Assembly (NCBI RefSeq): GCF_023715885.1
Contig: NZ_JAMBOY010000004.1
Location: forward strand, 186,001-250,000
Reading direction: 5' to 3'
Length of the DNA: 64,000 bases
Origin: Microbacterium hydrocarbonoxydans
Lineage (GTDB): Bacteria > Actinomycetota > Actinomycetes > Actinomycetales > Microbacteriaceae
Shown here piece by piece: positions 40,734 to 48,928 of the stretch (the stretch's first letter is position 1; the number at the start of each line of letters is the position of its first letter). Below the pieces are notes generated by a model. It did not search any database. It worked only from the letters and a program-made list of their open reading frames with translations, and was not told the DNA's origin. The position numbers and the translations under genes are program-made.

Positions 40734-42058
40734 GGGATCAGTCCTCCGAACGCGTCGGTGAGGGCAGCCAACCGCTGCCAGGAGTCATCGGTCGTGCTGA
40801 GCTCGTCCATGCTCTGCATGAGGAAGGCACCGATCGCCGCCTCGTTGGCGAGCGCGGCGTCGACCAGCGGATTCGCTCCCGGCCGGTAGGCGCCGATGTC
40901 GATGAGGTCGTTCGCGGAGCGCCGCGCGGCGAGAACGCTGCGCAGCGCCACGGCATCCTCCCGCTGCGACGACGAGGTGATCTTCGAGACGACCCGCGAC
41001 ACCGAGCCCAGCACGTCCACGGCCGGGAAGTGGCCGCGCACCGCGAGCGAACGATCGAGCACGACGTGTCCGTCGAGGATGCCGCGGGCGGCGTCGGCGA
41101 TCGGCTCGTTGTGGTCGTCCCCGTCGACGAGCACTGTGTACAGCCCCGTGATCGACCCGCTCGTCCCCGCCCCCGCACGCTCCAGCAGGCGCGCGAGAAC
41201 CGAGAACGTCGACGGCGGGTAGCCGCGGGTGGCCGGGGGCTCCCCCGCGCTGAGTCCGATCTCGCGCTGCGCCATCGCGACGCGACTCAACGAGTCCATC
41301 ATCAGAACGACGTCGAGTCCGTCGTCGCGGAACTGCTCGGCGATCCGCGTCGCGACGAATGCAGAGCGCAGACGCGCCATCGCCGGTTGATCCGAGGTCG
41401 CGACGACCACGACCGACCGCGCCAGGCCGTCGGCTCCGAGATCGTCCTCGATGAACTCCCGCACCTCGCGACCGCGCTCGCCCACGAGGGCGATCACGTT
41501 CACGTCGGCGCTCGATCCGCGCGCGATCATCGACATCAACGACGACTTGCCCACGCCTGAGCCTGCGAAGAGCCCGAGTCGCTGGCCGCTGCCGACGGGC
41601 GTCATGGTGTCGAGCACCCGGACACCGAGACCGAGCTGTCGGTCGATCCGCTGCCGGTCGAGGACGCCGGGCGGCGTGTTGTCGAGCGAGACGCGCTCGG
41701 CGCGGGCGTCGATCGCGCCTTTCCCGTCGATCGGACGGCCGAGTCCGTCGAGCACGCGTCCGAGCAGCGCCCGTCCCGTCGGCACCTGCAACGGCGCGCC
41801 CGCGTGACGCACACGCGCTCTCGCGGTGATGCCGCTCAGCCGGCCGAGCGGCATGCACCGGGAGGCATCACCGTCGACCGCGACGATCTCGGCATCCACC
41901 GCGCTGCCGTCGACCGCGTCGATGCGCACGCGGTCTCCGACCGCCGCGTCGATGCCGAGCACCTCGACCCCGAGTCCGACGACCGCCTTCACCGTTCCGG
42001 AGCGTTCGGGGCGCGACGCGTCGAGCGCCCGGTGCCAGGATGCCGTGGCGACCGTCAC
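40730..42058 (-). CDS. fliI: Flagellum-specific ATPase FliI
   Basis: The protein is 442 aa. Walker A is GLFAGSGVGKSSLMS and the Walker B strand is VVLMMDSLSR; GYPPSTFSVLARLLERAG and HFPAVDVLGSVSRV are family signatures. It energises substrate unloading at the flagellar export gate. GTG 42058 overlaps the fliH stop as GTGA. Confidence 0.96.
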   Translation of the reverse strand: MTVATASWHRALDASRPERSGTVKAVVGLGVEVLGIDAAVGDRVRIDAVDGSAVDAEIVAVDGDASRCMPLGRLSGITARARVRHAGAPLQVPTGRALLGRVLDGLGRPIDGKGAIDARAERVSLDNTPPGVLDRQRIDRQLGLGVRVLDTMTPVGSGQRLGLFAGSGVGKSSLMSMIARGSSADVNVIALVGERGREVREFIEDDLGADGLARSVVVVATSDQPAMARLRSAFVATRIAEQFRDDGLDVVLMMDSLSRVAMAQREIGLSAGEPPATRGYPPSTFSVLARLLERAGAGTSGSITGLYTVLVDGDDHNEPIADAARGILDGHVVLDRSLAVRGHFPAVDVLGSVSRVVSKITSSSQREDAVALRSVLAARRSANDLIDIGAYRPGANPLVDAALANEAAIGAFLMQSMDELSTTDDSWQRLAALTDAFGGLIP

Positions 42059-42693
42059 AGCGTCACCTCCGAGGGCTCGTCGTCGACGCCGAGAAGCGCT
42101 GACCGCGCCCGCGCGAAGGCGGGTGCGATACGCGCGTCGACGCTGCCGTCGCCGATGTCGACGATGACTCCCCCGTCGTCGACCGCGGACGACGAGACGA
42201 TCTCGACGTCGCTCATCGTCGCGAGGGCGCCGACCTCCTGCAGCGCAGCGAGATCCCTCTCACTGAAGACGATGCGGGTCCATCGGGTCTGCGGCACCTC
42301 GACGAGCGCACGGCGCAGGGCGTGTGCAGCGGACCGAGCGGGATCGGAGAGCTCGACGCCCACGATCGCGATCGCGAGCTCGACCGCCAGCTCCTCGATG
42401 CGCGCGACATCGAGCGAGGCGACATCGTCGACACGCTGTTCCAGCGCCGACCGCGCCCCGTGCACGGCGACCACCGCCGACCGTGCGCGCTCTCCGAAGG
42501 CCTGCGTCAGGGCCTCCACCCGGGCGGCGTGCTGTTCCTGCTCGACGCGGGCCTGCTCGGCGGCTATGCGTCGCCCTTCGGCGAACCCCTCGGCGTATCC
42601 GCGGGTGCGCGCACGATCGGCCTCGCTGCGGATGTCGATCGGCGTCGCGCCGACCCGCGGCACGGCGAGCGGCGTGAAGACGGAATCGAGCAC
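42055..42693 (-). CDS. fliH: Flagellar assembly protein FliH
   Basis: The protein is 212 aa from GTG 42693. The N-terminal AdrARTRGYAEGFAEGRRIAAEQARVEQEQHAARVEALTQAF stretch is the Gly-x-x-x-Gly/Ala-rich coiled coil typical of FliH, and the C-terminus (RWTRIVFSERDLAALQEVGALATMSDVEIVSSSAVDDGGVIVDIGDGSVDARI) is the FliI-binding domain. A longer open frame reaches 42822, but the promoter and leader hairpin at 42744-42795 lie inside it, and GAGG sits 8 nt before GTG 42693. FliH regulates FliI. Confidence 0.88.
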   Translation of the reverse strand: MLDSVFTPLAVPRVGATPIDIRSEADRARTRGYAEGFAEGRRIAAEQARVEQEQHAARVEALTQAFGERARSAVVAVHGARSALEQRVDDVASLDVARIEELAVELAIAIVGVELSDPARSAAHALRRALVEVPQTRWTRIVFSERDLAALQEVGALATMSDVEIVSSSAVDDGGVIVDIGDGSVDARIAPAFARARSALLGVDDEPSEVTL

Positions 42694-42743
42694 GGTGCGC
42701 ACCTCGGAAGTCGAAGAAGTGGCCAGTCCATGGTCCGGAGGTC

Positions 42744-42758
42744 GAGCAGTCCGTGCTC
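42744..42758 (-). promoter_or_regulatory. Predicted CsrA-type leader hairpin, fliH operon
   Basis: On the minus strand GAGCA-CGGAC-TGCTC makes a perfect 5-bp stem with GGA in a 5-nt loop, right at the predicted 5' end of the fliH transcript. Compare the hairpins at 31990-32006 and 46632-46650. Confidence 0.65.
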
Positions 42759-42765
42759 CCTGCCC

Positions 42766-42795
42766 ACTATCGCGTCGCCCGGACGCCGCGGTAAC
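42766..42795 (-). promoter_or_regulatory. Flagellar-class promoter of fliH-fliI-fliJ-fliK-flgD-flgE
   Basis: On the minus strand GTTAC (42795-42791), 17 nt, GCGATAGT (42773-42766). It is located just past the fliG stop at 42806, so the basal-body genes and the export ATPase genes can be transcribed separately. Confidence 0.8.
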
Positions 42796-42805
42796 CACTC
42801 CGGAC

Positions 42806-43885
42806 TCACTCGATGAGCTCATCCTCGTCCTCGCGCGAGATCGTGATCTCCTCCGCCGCCTCGAGCTCGCGGATCACCCGGACGATCTCGGCCCGCGCCT
42901 CGTCGACCTGGCGCATGCGCACCGGCCCGAGCACGCGGGTCTCCTCGGCGAGGTTCTCCTTGTTGCGCTCGGTCATGTTGGTGCTGACCTTCTCGATGAT
43001 CGGCTCGTCGGCACCCTTGAGCGCGAGCGCGAGAACCCGGAGGTCTAGTCCGCGAAGCACGCGCTGGGCATCGCGATCCTCGAGTCGGGCGATGTCGGCG
43101 AACGTCACCATGCGACTGCGGATGTCTTCGGCGAGAGCGAGGTCGCGTCCCTCCAGACTCGCCAGCAGCGACTTCTCCAGCGCCTGGTCGGAGCGGTTGA
43201 TGATCTCGACGAGCGGCTGCACGCCGCCGATCGACTCATGGTTGTCGCGCATCGCGAAGACCCCGGTGCGTGACCGCAGCGAGTCGGCGACGATCGAGAT
43301 CGCCTCCTGCGTGGCGGTGCCCATCGTCGCGATGGCCTGCGCCACATCGGTGCGCAGCGGATCCTGCAATGCCGCGAGCACCGCCGCTGCGCGGTCGGCC
43401 TTGAGGTTGGCGAGGACCACGGCGACGGTCGTCGGCAGCTCGCCCTCGAGCACGGTCGCGAGCTGAGCGGGGTCGGCCGCGTTGAGGAAGTCGAAGGAGA
43501 CGGTGCCCTGCGACATGACGCGGCCGACCATGCCGACGGCCTTCTCGCGTCCGAATGCGGTCTCCAGCAGACCCGTGGCGAGATCCTGACCGCCCCGGGA
43601 CGGCACCGATCCGCCATTCGCGATCCGGCGGAAGTCCCCGAGCGCGCGAGCCGTCGCCGCCACGTCGACTCCGCCGAGCTGGGTCAGCTCGGCGGCCAGC
43701 ATCTCGGAGCGCTCCTCGCCGAGGTGCCGCAGCACCTCCGCACTCGCCGCGCGGTCCATGTTCATGAGCACGATCGCGGCCTTCCTCAGCCCCGACATCT
43801 CGGGAACGGGAGCCGCCTCCACCTGGGCTGTCGACATCTCCACCGTGTCGGCCTGGGCGTCGAGGATCTCCGTCAGCAGCGTCAT
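42806..43885 (-). CDS. fliG: Flagellar switch protein FliG
   Basis: The protein is 359 aa. LRKAAIVLMNMDRAASAEVLRHLGEERSEMLAAEL begins the N-terminal FliF-binding domain, the middle domain has QDPLRTDVAQAIATMGTATQEAISIV, and the torque domain includes FADIARLEDRDAQRVLRGLDLRVLALALKGADEPIIEKVSTNMTERNKENLAEE with the charged residues that contact MotA. The start overlaps the fliF stop as ATGA. Confidence 0.96.
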   Translation of the reverse strand: MTLLTEILDAQADTVEMSTAQVEAAPVPEMSGLRKAAIVLMNMDRAASAEVLRHLGEERSEMLAAELTQLGGVDVAATARALGDFRRIANGGSVPSRGGQDLATGLLETAFGREKAVGMVGRVMSQGTVSFDFLNAADPAQLATVLEGELPTTVAVVLANLKADRAAAVLAALQDPLRTDVAQAIATMGTATQEAISIVADSLRSRTGVFAMRDNHESIGGVQPLVEIINRSDQALEKSLLASLEGRDLALAEDIRSRMVTFADIARLEDRDAQRVLRGLDLRVLALALKGADEPIIEKVSTNMTERNKENLAEETRVLGPVRMRQVDEARAEIVRVIRELEAAEEITISREDEDELIE

Positions 43886-45525
43886 ACCTTCGCCTCGTCC
43901 ATCAGGTCGGCCAGTGCACCGGCGATCGATTCCGGTTCACGCCGCGCGAGGTCGTCGATCTCGCGTCGGCGGCGCTCGACGAGGACCTTGTCGGGCTCCG
44001 GCTCGTCGTCGAGGTCGACCACGGCCGACGGCAGCAGCTTCGTCGGAGCGGGAAGCGGGATGGCATTAGGATCCTTGAGATCCCGCAGCGACCGCAGCTT
44101 CTGCTCCTCGTCCTCCGTCACGGTGGCGAAATACTCGATCGGTCCGTCGTCGGTGTACATCACGCGGCGTTTCATCCTGCGGCGCACCGCGAGGAAGACG
44201 ACGAGGATGACGACGGCGAGCAGGATCGCTCCTCCGATGATCGCCGACCGCAGCAGCTCCTGCTGGAACTCCGCCGCGCGCTCCTCCTCCGCCGCGGCGA
44301 GAGCGGTCTGCGCCGCTGTGGCGCCCGAGGTCGCGAAATCGACGAACTCGACGGCGATCTCGTCGCCGCGCTCGACGTCGATACCCGCAGCGGACGCGAC
44401 GAGAGACTCGATCTGCGCGGCGCTCACGCCCGTGACCTCGCCGCGGTTGACCGCGATGCTCACGGTCTGCCTGGTGACCTCGCCCGCCGGGGTGATCGTC
44501 TTCTCCGTGGACTTGTTGACCGCGTTGCTGCGAGACGTCTCCTCGAACTCGTACTCGCCGTCGCCGTTCGCGTTGTTCGGCACCGCGATGTTGTCGGGAC
44601 CCAGGACCCCGGTGTTCCCGCCAGGACCGCCGCCGGTGTAGGTCTCGGTCTTGGTCTGCTCAGAAGGGCTGAGATCGCCGTCCGGCGCGGAGTAGGTCTC
44701 GTCCATGCGCTCAGAGGTCGAGTTCGCCACGTCGGCCGACACGGTCACCGTGGCGTTGCCCGCTCCGACGATGGTCTCGAGCATCCTGCTCACCGACGCC
44801 GCGACCTTCGCCTCGTGCTCGGTCGCCTGCTTCGACGAGTTGCCCGTGAGGCCCGCGCCCACCGCCGACAGCACGCGGCCGTTCTGGTCGGTGACCGCGA
44901 CGTCCTCCGGCGTCATGCCGGGCACCGAAGCGCTCGTCAGGTGCACGATCGCCTCGATCTTCTCGTCGCTGAGCGTCGAGCCGTTCCGCGTCTGCACGAA
45001 CACCGATGCCGTCGGGTTCTGCTTCTCCGAGACGAAGACGCTCTCCTCCGGGATCGCGAGCTGCACGGAGGCCATCGAGATGCCGTCCATCGCGCCGATC
45101 GTGCCGGCGAGCTCGCCCTCGATCGCGCGCTTGTACGTCACCGACTGCTGGAACTCGCTCGCCGTGACGCCCATCTTGTCGAGCAGCGTGTATCCCTCGC
45201 TCGTGTCGCCGGGAAGACCGGCGGATGCCGCGGCGAGCCGCTGCGCGTACACCTGATCGTCTGGCACGAGGATCGTCGAGCCGCCCTCCGCGAGCTCGTA
45301 GTTCACTCCTGCGGACTTGAGCTGCTCGACGACGGCCGAGGCGTCGCCCGCGCTCAGGCCAGTGAACAGCGGACTCATCTGCGGCCGGGTCAGCCAGGCT
45401 CCGAGGGCGATGGCTCCCATCACGAGCAGCGCGACGCCGATGACGGCGATCGTGCGCTGAGCGACGGAGAAGCCGGAGACGACCTGCTTCGCGCGGTCGT
45501 AGTACGTGGTCAGCACCTTCGGCAT
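43882..45525 (-). CDS. fliF: Flagellar MS-ring protein FliF
   Basis: The protein is 547 aa. Two membrane helices bracket the periplasm-side domains: IAVIGVALLVMGAIALGAWL near residue 28 and AIIGGAILLAVVILVVFLAVR near 432. The YscJ/FliF domain includes LAAASAGLPGDTSEGYTLLDKMGVTASEFQQSVTYKRAIEGELAGTI and RVLSAVGAGLTGNSSKQATEHEAKVAASVSRMLETIVGAGNATVTVSADV. It is the platform of the motor and export gate. Confidence 0.96.
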   Translation of the reverse strand: MPKVLTTYYDRAKQVVSGFSVAQRTIAVIGVALLVMGAIALGAWLTRPQMSPLFTGLSAGDASAVVEQLKSAGVNYELAEGGSTILVPDDQVYAQRLAAASAGLPGDTSEGYTLLDKMGVTASEFQQSVTYKRAIEGELAGTIGAMDGISMASVQLAIPEESVFVSEKQNPTASVFVQTRNGSTLSDEKIEAIVHLTSASVPGMTPEDVAVTDQNGRVLSAVGAGLTGNSSKQATEHEAKVAASVSRMLETIVGAGNATVTVSADVANSTSERMDETYSAPDGDLSPSEQTKTETYTGGGPGGNTGVLGPDNIAVPNNANGDGEYEFEETSRSNAVNKSTEKTITPAGEVTRQTVSIAVNRGEVTGVSAAQIESLVASAAGIDVERGDEIAVEFVDFATSGATAAQTALAAAEEERAAEFQQELLRSAIIGGAILLAVVILVVFLAVRRRMKRRVMYTDDGPIEYFATVTEDEEQKLRSLRDLKDPNAIPLPAPTKLLPSAVVDLDDEPEPDKVLVERRRREIDDLARREPESIAGALADLMDEAKV

Positions 45526-45526
45526 G

Positions 45527-45847
45527 TCAGGCCTGCATCCTCATGATGTCGTTGAATGCGGCGACACTGCGGTCGCGGACCGCGACGACGAGGTCGAGCG
45601 TGACCGATGCCCGCGCCGAGGCGATCATCGCCTGATGGATGTCCTGCAGATCGCCCGTCACGGCCTGCACGGCGAGCTCGTTCGACGTCGACTGCAGCTG
45701 CTGCAGGTTCTCGACGGCGCCGGTCAGCGAGGTCGCGAAGGCGCTGGCCGAGGCGGACCCGGCGGCCTCGGGCGCGGTGGACTCGAAGCTCAGCGCGCCC
45801 AGGGGGCTCACGCCGGCGGCCGAGACGGGGGCGATCGGCGTGCTCAT
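45527..45847 (-). CDS. fliE: Flagellar hook-basal body protein FliE
   Basis: The protein is 106 aa. The FliE C-terminus is clear: FATSLTGAVENLQQLQSTSNELAVQAVTGDLQDIHQAMIASARASVTLDLVVAVRDRSVAAFNDIMRMQA. It links the MS ring to the rod. It overlaps the flgC stop by one base (TGATG) and ends 1 bp before the fliF start. Confidence 0.95.
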   Translation of the reverse strand: MSTPIAPVSAAGVSPLGALSFESTAPEAAGSASASAFATSLTGAVENLQQLQSTSNELAVQAVTGDLQDIHQAMIASARASVTLDLVVAVRDRSVAAFNDIMRMQA

Positions 45848-46239
45848 CAGCTGCGTCCGATCTGCAGTGCGGCCTCGTACGTCGACTTGGCGCGGTCGAC
45901 GACCGCGGCGTTCGCCTCGTACCCGCGCTGGGCGATGATGAGCATGCTCATCTGGTCGCCGAGGTCGACGTTCGGGTACTGCACGTAGCCGTCCTCATTC
46001 GCGTAGGGGTGCTCAGGGTCGTAGACGAGCTTCGGCGTGGCCTCCGACTCGACGACTCCCGCGACGTAGACGCCCGGACTCTCGGTGCCCGCCTGCACGG
46101 TCACGAGGCGCTCGCGGAACGCCTCCTGGCCAGGAGGGGTGGCGGTGTTCACGTTGGCGATGTTGTCGCTGACCGCGTCGAGCCACTTGCGGTGCGCGGT
46201 CAGACCCGTGCCGGCGATGCCGATCGCGTCGAAGGTCAT
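45847..46239 (-). CDS. flgC: Flagellar basal-body rod protein FlgC
   Basis: The protein is 130 aa. IGIAGTGLTAHRKWLDAVSDNIANVNTATPPGQEAFRE at the N-terminus and YVQYPNVDLGDQMSMLIIAQRGYEANAAVVDRAKSTYEAALQIGRS at the C-terminus are typical of FlgC. It is a rod component exported without signal peptide. The start overlaps the flgB stop. Confidence 0.95.
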   Translation of the reverse strand: MTFDAIGIAGTGLTAHRKWLDAVSDNIANVNTATPPGQEAFRERLVTVQAGTESPGVYVAGVVESEATPKLVYDPEHPYANEDGYVQYPNVDLGDQMSMLIIAQRGYEANAAVVDRAKSTYEAALQIGRS

Positions 46240-46583
46240 GCCGACGCCTGCCCGATCGCCTTCGAGATCGATGCGGCCTGACCGCCGATCGCCTGGCTCG
46301 CGAACTGGAACCGCAGCACGGTGTCGATGTTCGAGAGCGTCTCGGTGTCGAGGTTGACGTTGTTGCCGTTGAGCCGGGTCGGCTCGAGCGAGCGCTGCAC
46401 GGTCGGCGAGACGGCGCCGCTGCCGTTCTCGACGGCGGCACGCAGCTCGTCCTCGAAGCGGACGCGCTTGGCGTGGTAGTCGGGGGTGTTGACGTTCGCG
46501 ATGTTCTCGGCGATCGAGCGCTGTCGCAGCGCCAGCCCGTCGAGCGCGCTGATGAGCGCGGAGGAGGTGACGGATTCGAGCAC
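46236..46583 (-). CDS. flgB: Flagellar basal-body rod protein FlgB
   Basis: The protein is 115 aa from GTG 46583 (GGAG 8 nt before). SALDGLALRQRSIAENIANVNTPDYHAKRVRFEDELRAA is the FlgB/rod signature. The region around the start (ACCGTGCTCGA-TCCGTC) is almost the same as that of fliH, which supports both start choices. It heads flgB-flgC-fliE-fliF-fliG behind an island promoter with a GGA-loop hairpin. Confidence 0.94.
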   Translation of the reverse strand: MLESVTSSALISALDGLALRQRSIAENIANVNTPDYHAKRVRFEDELRAAVENGSGAVSPTVQRSLEPTRLNGNNVNLDTETLSNIDTVLRFQFASQAIGGQAASISKAIGQASA

Positions 46584-46631
46584 GGTGGTACTCCGGACGT
46601 TCGTGGGGAGAAGCCGATCCCTGGCCAATCG

Positions 46632-46650
46632 TCGAGCTATCCGTGCTCGA
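46632..46650 (-). promoter_or_regulatory. Predicted CsrA-type leader hairpin, flgB operon
   Basis: On the minus strand TCGAGC-ACGGATA-GCTCGA makes a 6-bp stem with the same GGA-containing 7-nt loop as before fliP. It lies at the predicted mRNA 5' end, directly after the -10 element at 46656-46663. Confidence 0.65.
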
Positions 46651-46655
46651 CGCCC

Positions 46656-46685
46656 ACTATCGCGACAGGCGACCCCGGCCGTAAC
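46656..46685 (-). promoter_or_regulatory. Flagellar-class promoter of flgB-flgC-fliE-fliF-fliG
   Basis: On the minus strand GTTAC (46685-46681), 17 nt, GCGATAGT (46663-46656). It overlaps nothing coding; the FliT-like gene stops at 46690. Confidence 0.8.
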
Positions 46686-46689
46686 CCGA

Positions 46690-46968
46690 TCAGCCCTGCA
46701 CGTCGAGGTATGCCGGCGCGTCCGTCGAGACCGTCGGAACGCGGCGCAGCGCGGCGAGCTCCCGTGCCACGTTCGCGCGGGACACGGCGAGGCCGTCGAT
46801 CATGACCTTCTGCCGGGCCAGCACGGCCTCCGCTCGGTCGCGGAGCTCCTCCGGAACCGGCCCGTGCGGGGCGTCGAACGCACCGTCGTCGAGTTCGCCG
46901 TCGGCTGCGTCGAGCGCTCGTTCGAACCGATCGAGAACCGCGAGCCACGCGCGGAGGTTGTCGCTCAC
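46690..46968 (-). CDS. FliT-like small protein after fliS
   Basis: The protein is 92 aa from GTG 46968. VSDNLRAWLAVLDRFERALDAADGEL and VPEELRDRAEAVLARQKVMIDGLAVSRANVARELAALRRVP are helical, with a pattern like the FliD chaperone FliT, but similarity is too low to be sure. Its place, 5 bp after fliS and downstream of fliD, supports a chaperone role. A Tyr near the end (APAYLDVQG) closes the protein. Confidence 0.65.
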   Translation of the reverse strand: MSDNLRAWLAVLDRFERALDAADGELDDGAFDAPHGPVPEELRDRAEAVLARQKVMIDGLAVSRANVARELAALRRVPTVSTDAPAYLDVQG

Positions 46969-46973
46969 GGCGA

Positions 46974-47387
46974 TCAGGCCAGCGCGGAGGCGCCCAGGGC
47001 GGGGGCAGACGTCAGCTCGTCGGCGGCCTGTCGCCACGCATCGCGCAACGGCGCGACGATCTCGCGGCATTCGGCCGTGGCCGCGCCGTCATGCGAGAGG
47101 TTCGCCGCGATCAGCCGCCCGGTCAGGTACGTGTACACGGACCGGAGCTGCTCGGCCCCGTCCCAAGCATCGGTGAGGGTCTCGCTGAGCTCGGAGACGA
47201 TCCACTGCGCGTGTGTGAGGTGGGTACCCGCGGCGACCCAGTCCTGCGAGGCCTGAGCCGCGGCAGCGCGGTCGATGTCGACGAGCAGGCGGTCGTAGAG
47301 AAGGATGAGCAGTCGTTCGGGAGACGCGGAGGCGACCTGCTGCTCGAGGTACTGCTGCTTCGCGCGGTCGAGGTTCGTGATGGGCAT
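46974..47387 (-). CDS. fliS: Flagellin export chaperone FliS
   Basis: The protein is 137 aa from ATG 47387 (MPITNLDRAKQQYLEQQVASASPERLLILLYDRLLVDIDRAAAA). This, with AQWIVSELSETLTDAWDGAEQLRSVYTYLTGRLIAANLSHD, matches FliS. It binds the flagellin C-terminus in the cytosol until export. It overlaps nothing upstream and starts 35 bp after the fliD stop. Confidence 0.93.
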   Translation of the reverse strand: MPITNLDRAKQQYLEQQVASASPERLLILLYDRLLVDIDRAAAAQASQDWVAAGTHLTHAQWIVSELSETLTDAWDGAEQLRSVYTYLTGRLIAANLSHDGAATAECREIVAPLRDAWRQAADELTSAPALGASALA

Positions 47388-47422
47388 CGTCAGGATCTCC
47401 AGGTGTGCGGGGAGTCGGTCTG

Positions 47423-48787
47423 TCAGGACGAGGACTTGGGGACGAGCCCGGCGAGCTGCGACTCGAGCCACGACGACTGCGACTGCATCTTCGACAGCTG
47501 CACCTCGAGCTGCGCGTACGTCCGTTCGAGGGTGGCCCGACGCTGCTCGAGCCGGATGTCCCAGCGCTCGACCTGCGTCTTGAGCGTCTTGACCTCGGTC
47601 TCCTGTCCGGTGATGCGCTGGGTGAGCAGGCCGTCGTACTTGTCGGAGTACTGGTCGGTGACGCCCTCCAGGCGAGCGCCGACGGCGGAGAAGACCTTCT
47701 GCGTCGCCTGCGGGTCTTCGGCCAGCGCCTTCGCGAAGGTGTCGGCGTCGAAGGCGAGCACGCCCTTGTCGTCGATCGAGATGCCGATGGTCGAGGGCGA
47801 TACGCCGTCAACGGGGTGCTGCACGGCGTTCGCGAGGGCGGTACGCAGGGTTCGAACGGTGCTGTCGCCGGTGAAGACGCCGAGGGTGGTCGTCTCCCCC
47901 ACCTTGCCGACGGTCGCCTTGGATCCGTTGTCGATGCGGGTGATGAGCGCCGCGACCTCCTTGATGAAGGCGGATGCCGTCGCCGACTGCGCCTTCGCGT
48001 CGAGGGCGACGGACACCGTGACCGGGTCCGGGCTGACCTTCGACACCGTGACGGAGATGTCCTCCCCGACGGTGATCGTGTTGCTCGCGCTGCTGAGGGT
48101 CTGCTCGGCGCTCGTCCCGGCGAAGAGGCGGATGCGGGCGTCGCTGCCCTGGCTGATGACCGCGGCGCCGGCCTGGGTCGACAGGTCGGTCGACGTACCG
48201 GCATCCACTTCGGCTCCCGTTCCTCGGTGCAGCGCGAAACGCGCCGTCTCGCCGGTCTCGGTGGAGGTGAGCTGGATGCGCGAGAGGGGCTTGCCGTCGG
48301 CATCCGTTCCCGCGGGGACCACGGTCGCCGACACTCCGGCGTTCGCGGCGTTGATGGCCTTGGCCAGCTCCTGCGGCCCGGTTCCGGTCGGCGTGATCTC
48401 GGTCTTCTCGCCGTCTGCGGCGACGAGCGTGAAGGTGCCGCCCCAGGAGGTCGCACCTCCCGCGGCGGTGACGATCGAGTGCGGTACGGCCACGGCATCC
48501 ACGACCACTCCGGTGGAGAACGCGCTGGCCTTCGAACCGGCCGTCACCGTGACGGTCTCGCTCGACGACGTCGCCGTGAATGCGGCGAGCGAACTCGGAG
48601 ACGCCGCCGTCTTCGCCTTCGCCATGAGGTCCTGCAGCGACTTGTTCAGCGACTGGAGGTTCGTGATGATCGCGTTGCGGTCGGTGATCTTCGCGGTGAT
48701 CTGCGTCTTCGGGATGGCCGACACCTGCATCAGGGCATCGATGAGTTCGCCGGTCTTGAGACCGGAGATCAGACCGTCCAGCTTCAT
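47423..48787 (-). CDS. fliD: Filament cap protein FliD
   Basis: The protein is 454 aa. The N-terminal segment LDGLISGLKTGELIDALMQVSAIPKTQITAKITDRNAIITNLQSLNKSLQDL and the C-terminal coiled coil GQETEVKTLKTQVERWDIRLEQRRATLERTYAQLEVQLSKMQSQSSWLESQLAGL are typical. FliD caps the filament and folds flagellin at its tip. No island promoter is seen directly upstream; it may depend on read-through of the flagellin terminator or a promoter I could not recognise. Confidence 0.94.
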   Translation of the reverse strand: MKLDGLISGLKTGELIDALMQVSAIPKTQITAKITDRNAIITNLQSLNKSLQDLMAKAKTAASPSSLAAFTATSSSETVTVTAGSKASAFSTGVVVDAVAVPHSIVTAAGGATSWGGTFTLVAADGEKTEITPTGTGPQELAKAINAANAGVSATVVPAGTDADGKPLSRIQLTSTETGETARFALHRGTGAEVDAGTSTDLSTQAGAAVISQGSDARIRLFAGTSAEQTLSSASNTITVGEDISVTVSKVSPDPVTVSVALDAKAQSATASAFIKEVAALITRIDNGSKATVGKVGETTTLGVFTGDSTVRTLRTALANAVQHPVDGVSPSTIGISIDDKGVLAFDADTFAKALAEDPQATQKVFSAVGARLEGVTDQYSDKYDGLLTQRITGQETEVKTLKTQVERWDIRLEQRRATLERTYAQLEVQLSKMQSQSSWLESQLAGLVPKSSS

Positions 48788-48823
48788 CGTGGTTCGCCTT
48801 TCGAATGCGGAGCGGAGCGAGAA

Positions 48824-48859
48824 GGGCGCTCGAGCGGAGGGAAGTCCGCTCGAGCGCCC
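48824..48859 (-). terminator. Terminator between flagellin and fliD
   Basis: A perfect 15-bp stem (48824-48838 with 48845-48859) around a 6-nt loop, 70 bp after the flagellin stop. It should leave abundant monocistronic flagellin mRNA. Confidence 0.85.
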
Positions 48860-48928
48860 CGTGCTCGATCAGAGCGTGCTCGGTGAAGAGCGCGCGGTGA
48901 TCAGTGCGTGCGCCAGAAGCGCAGCGGC

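Noticed and set aside
42694..42822. Longer N-terminus for FliH from 42822
   Set aside because: The promoter and leader hairpin of the operon lie inside the extension, and a good Shine-Dalgarno precedes GTG 42693.
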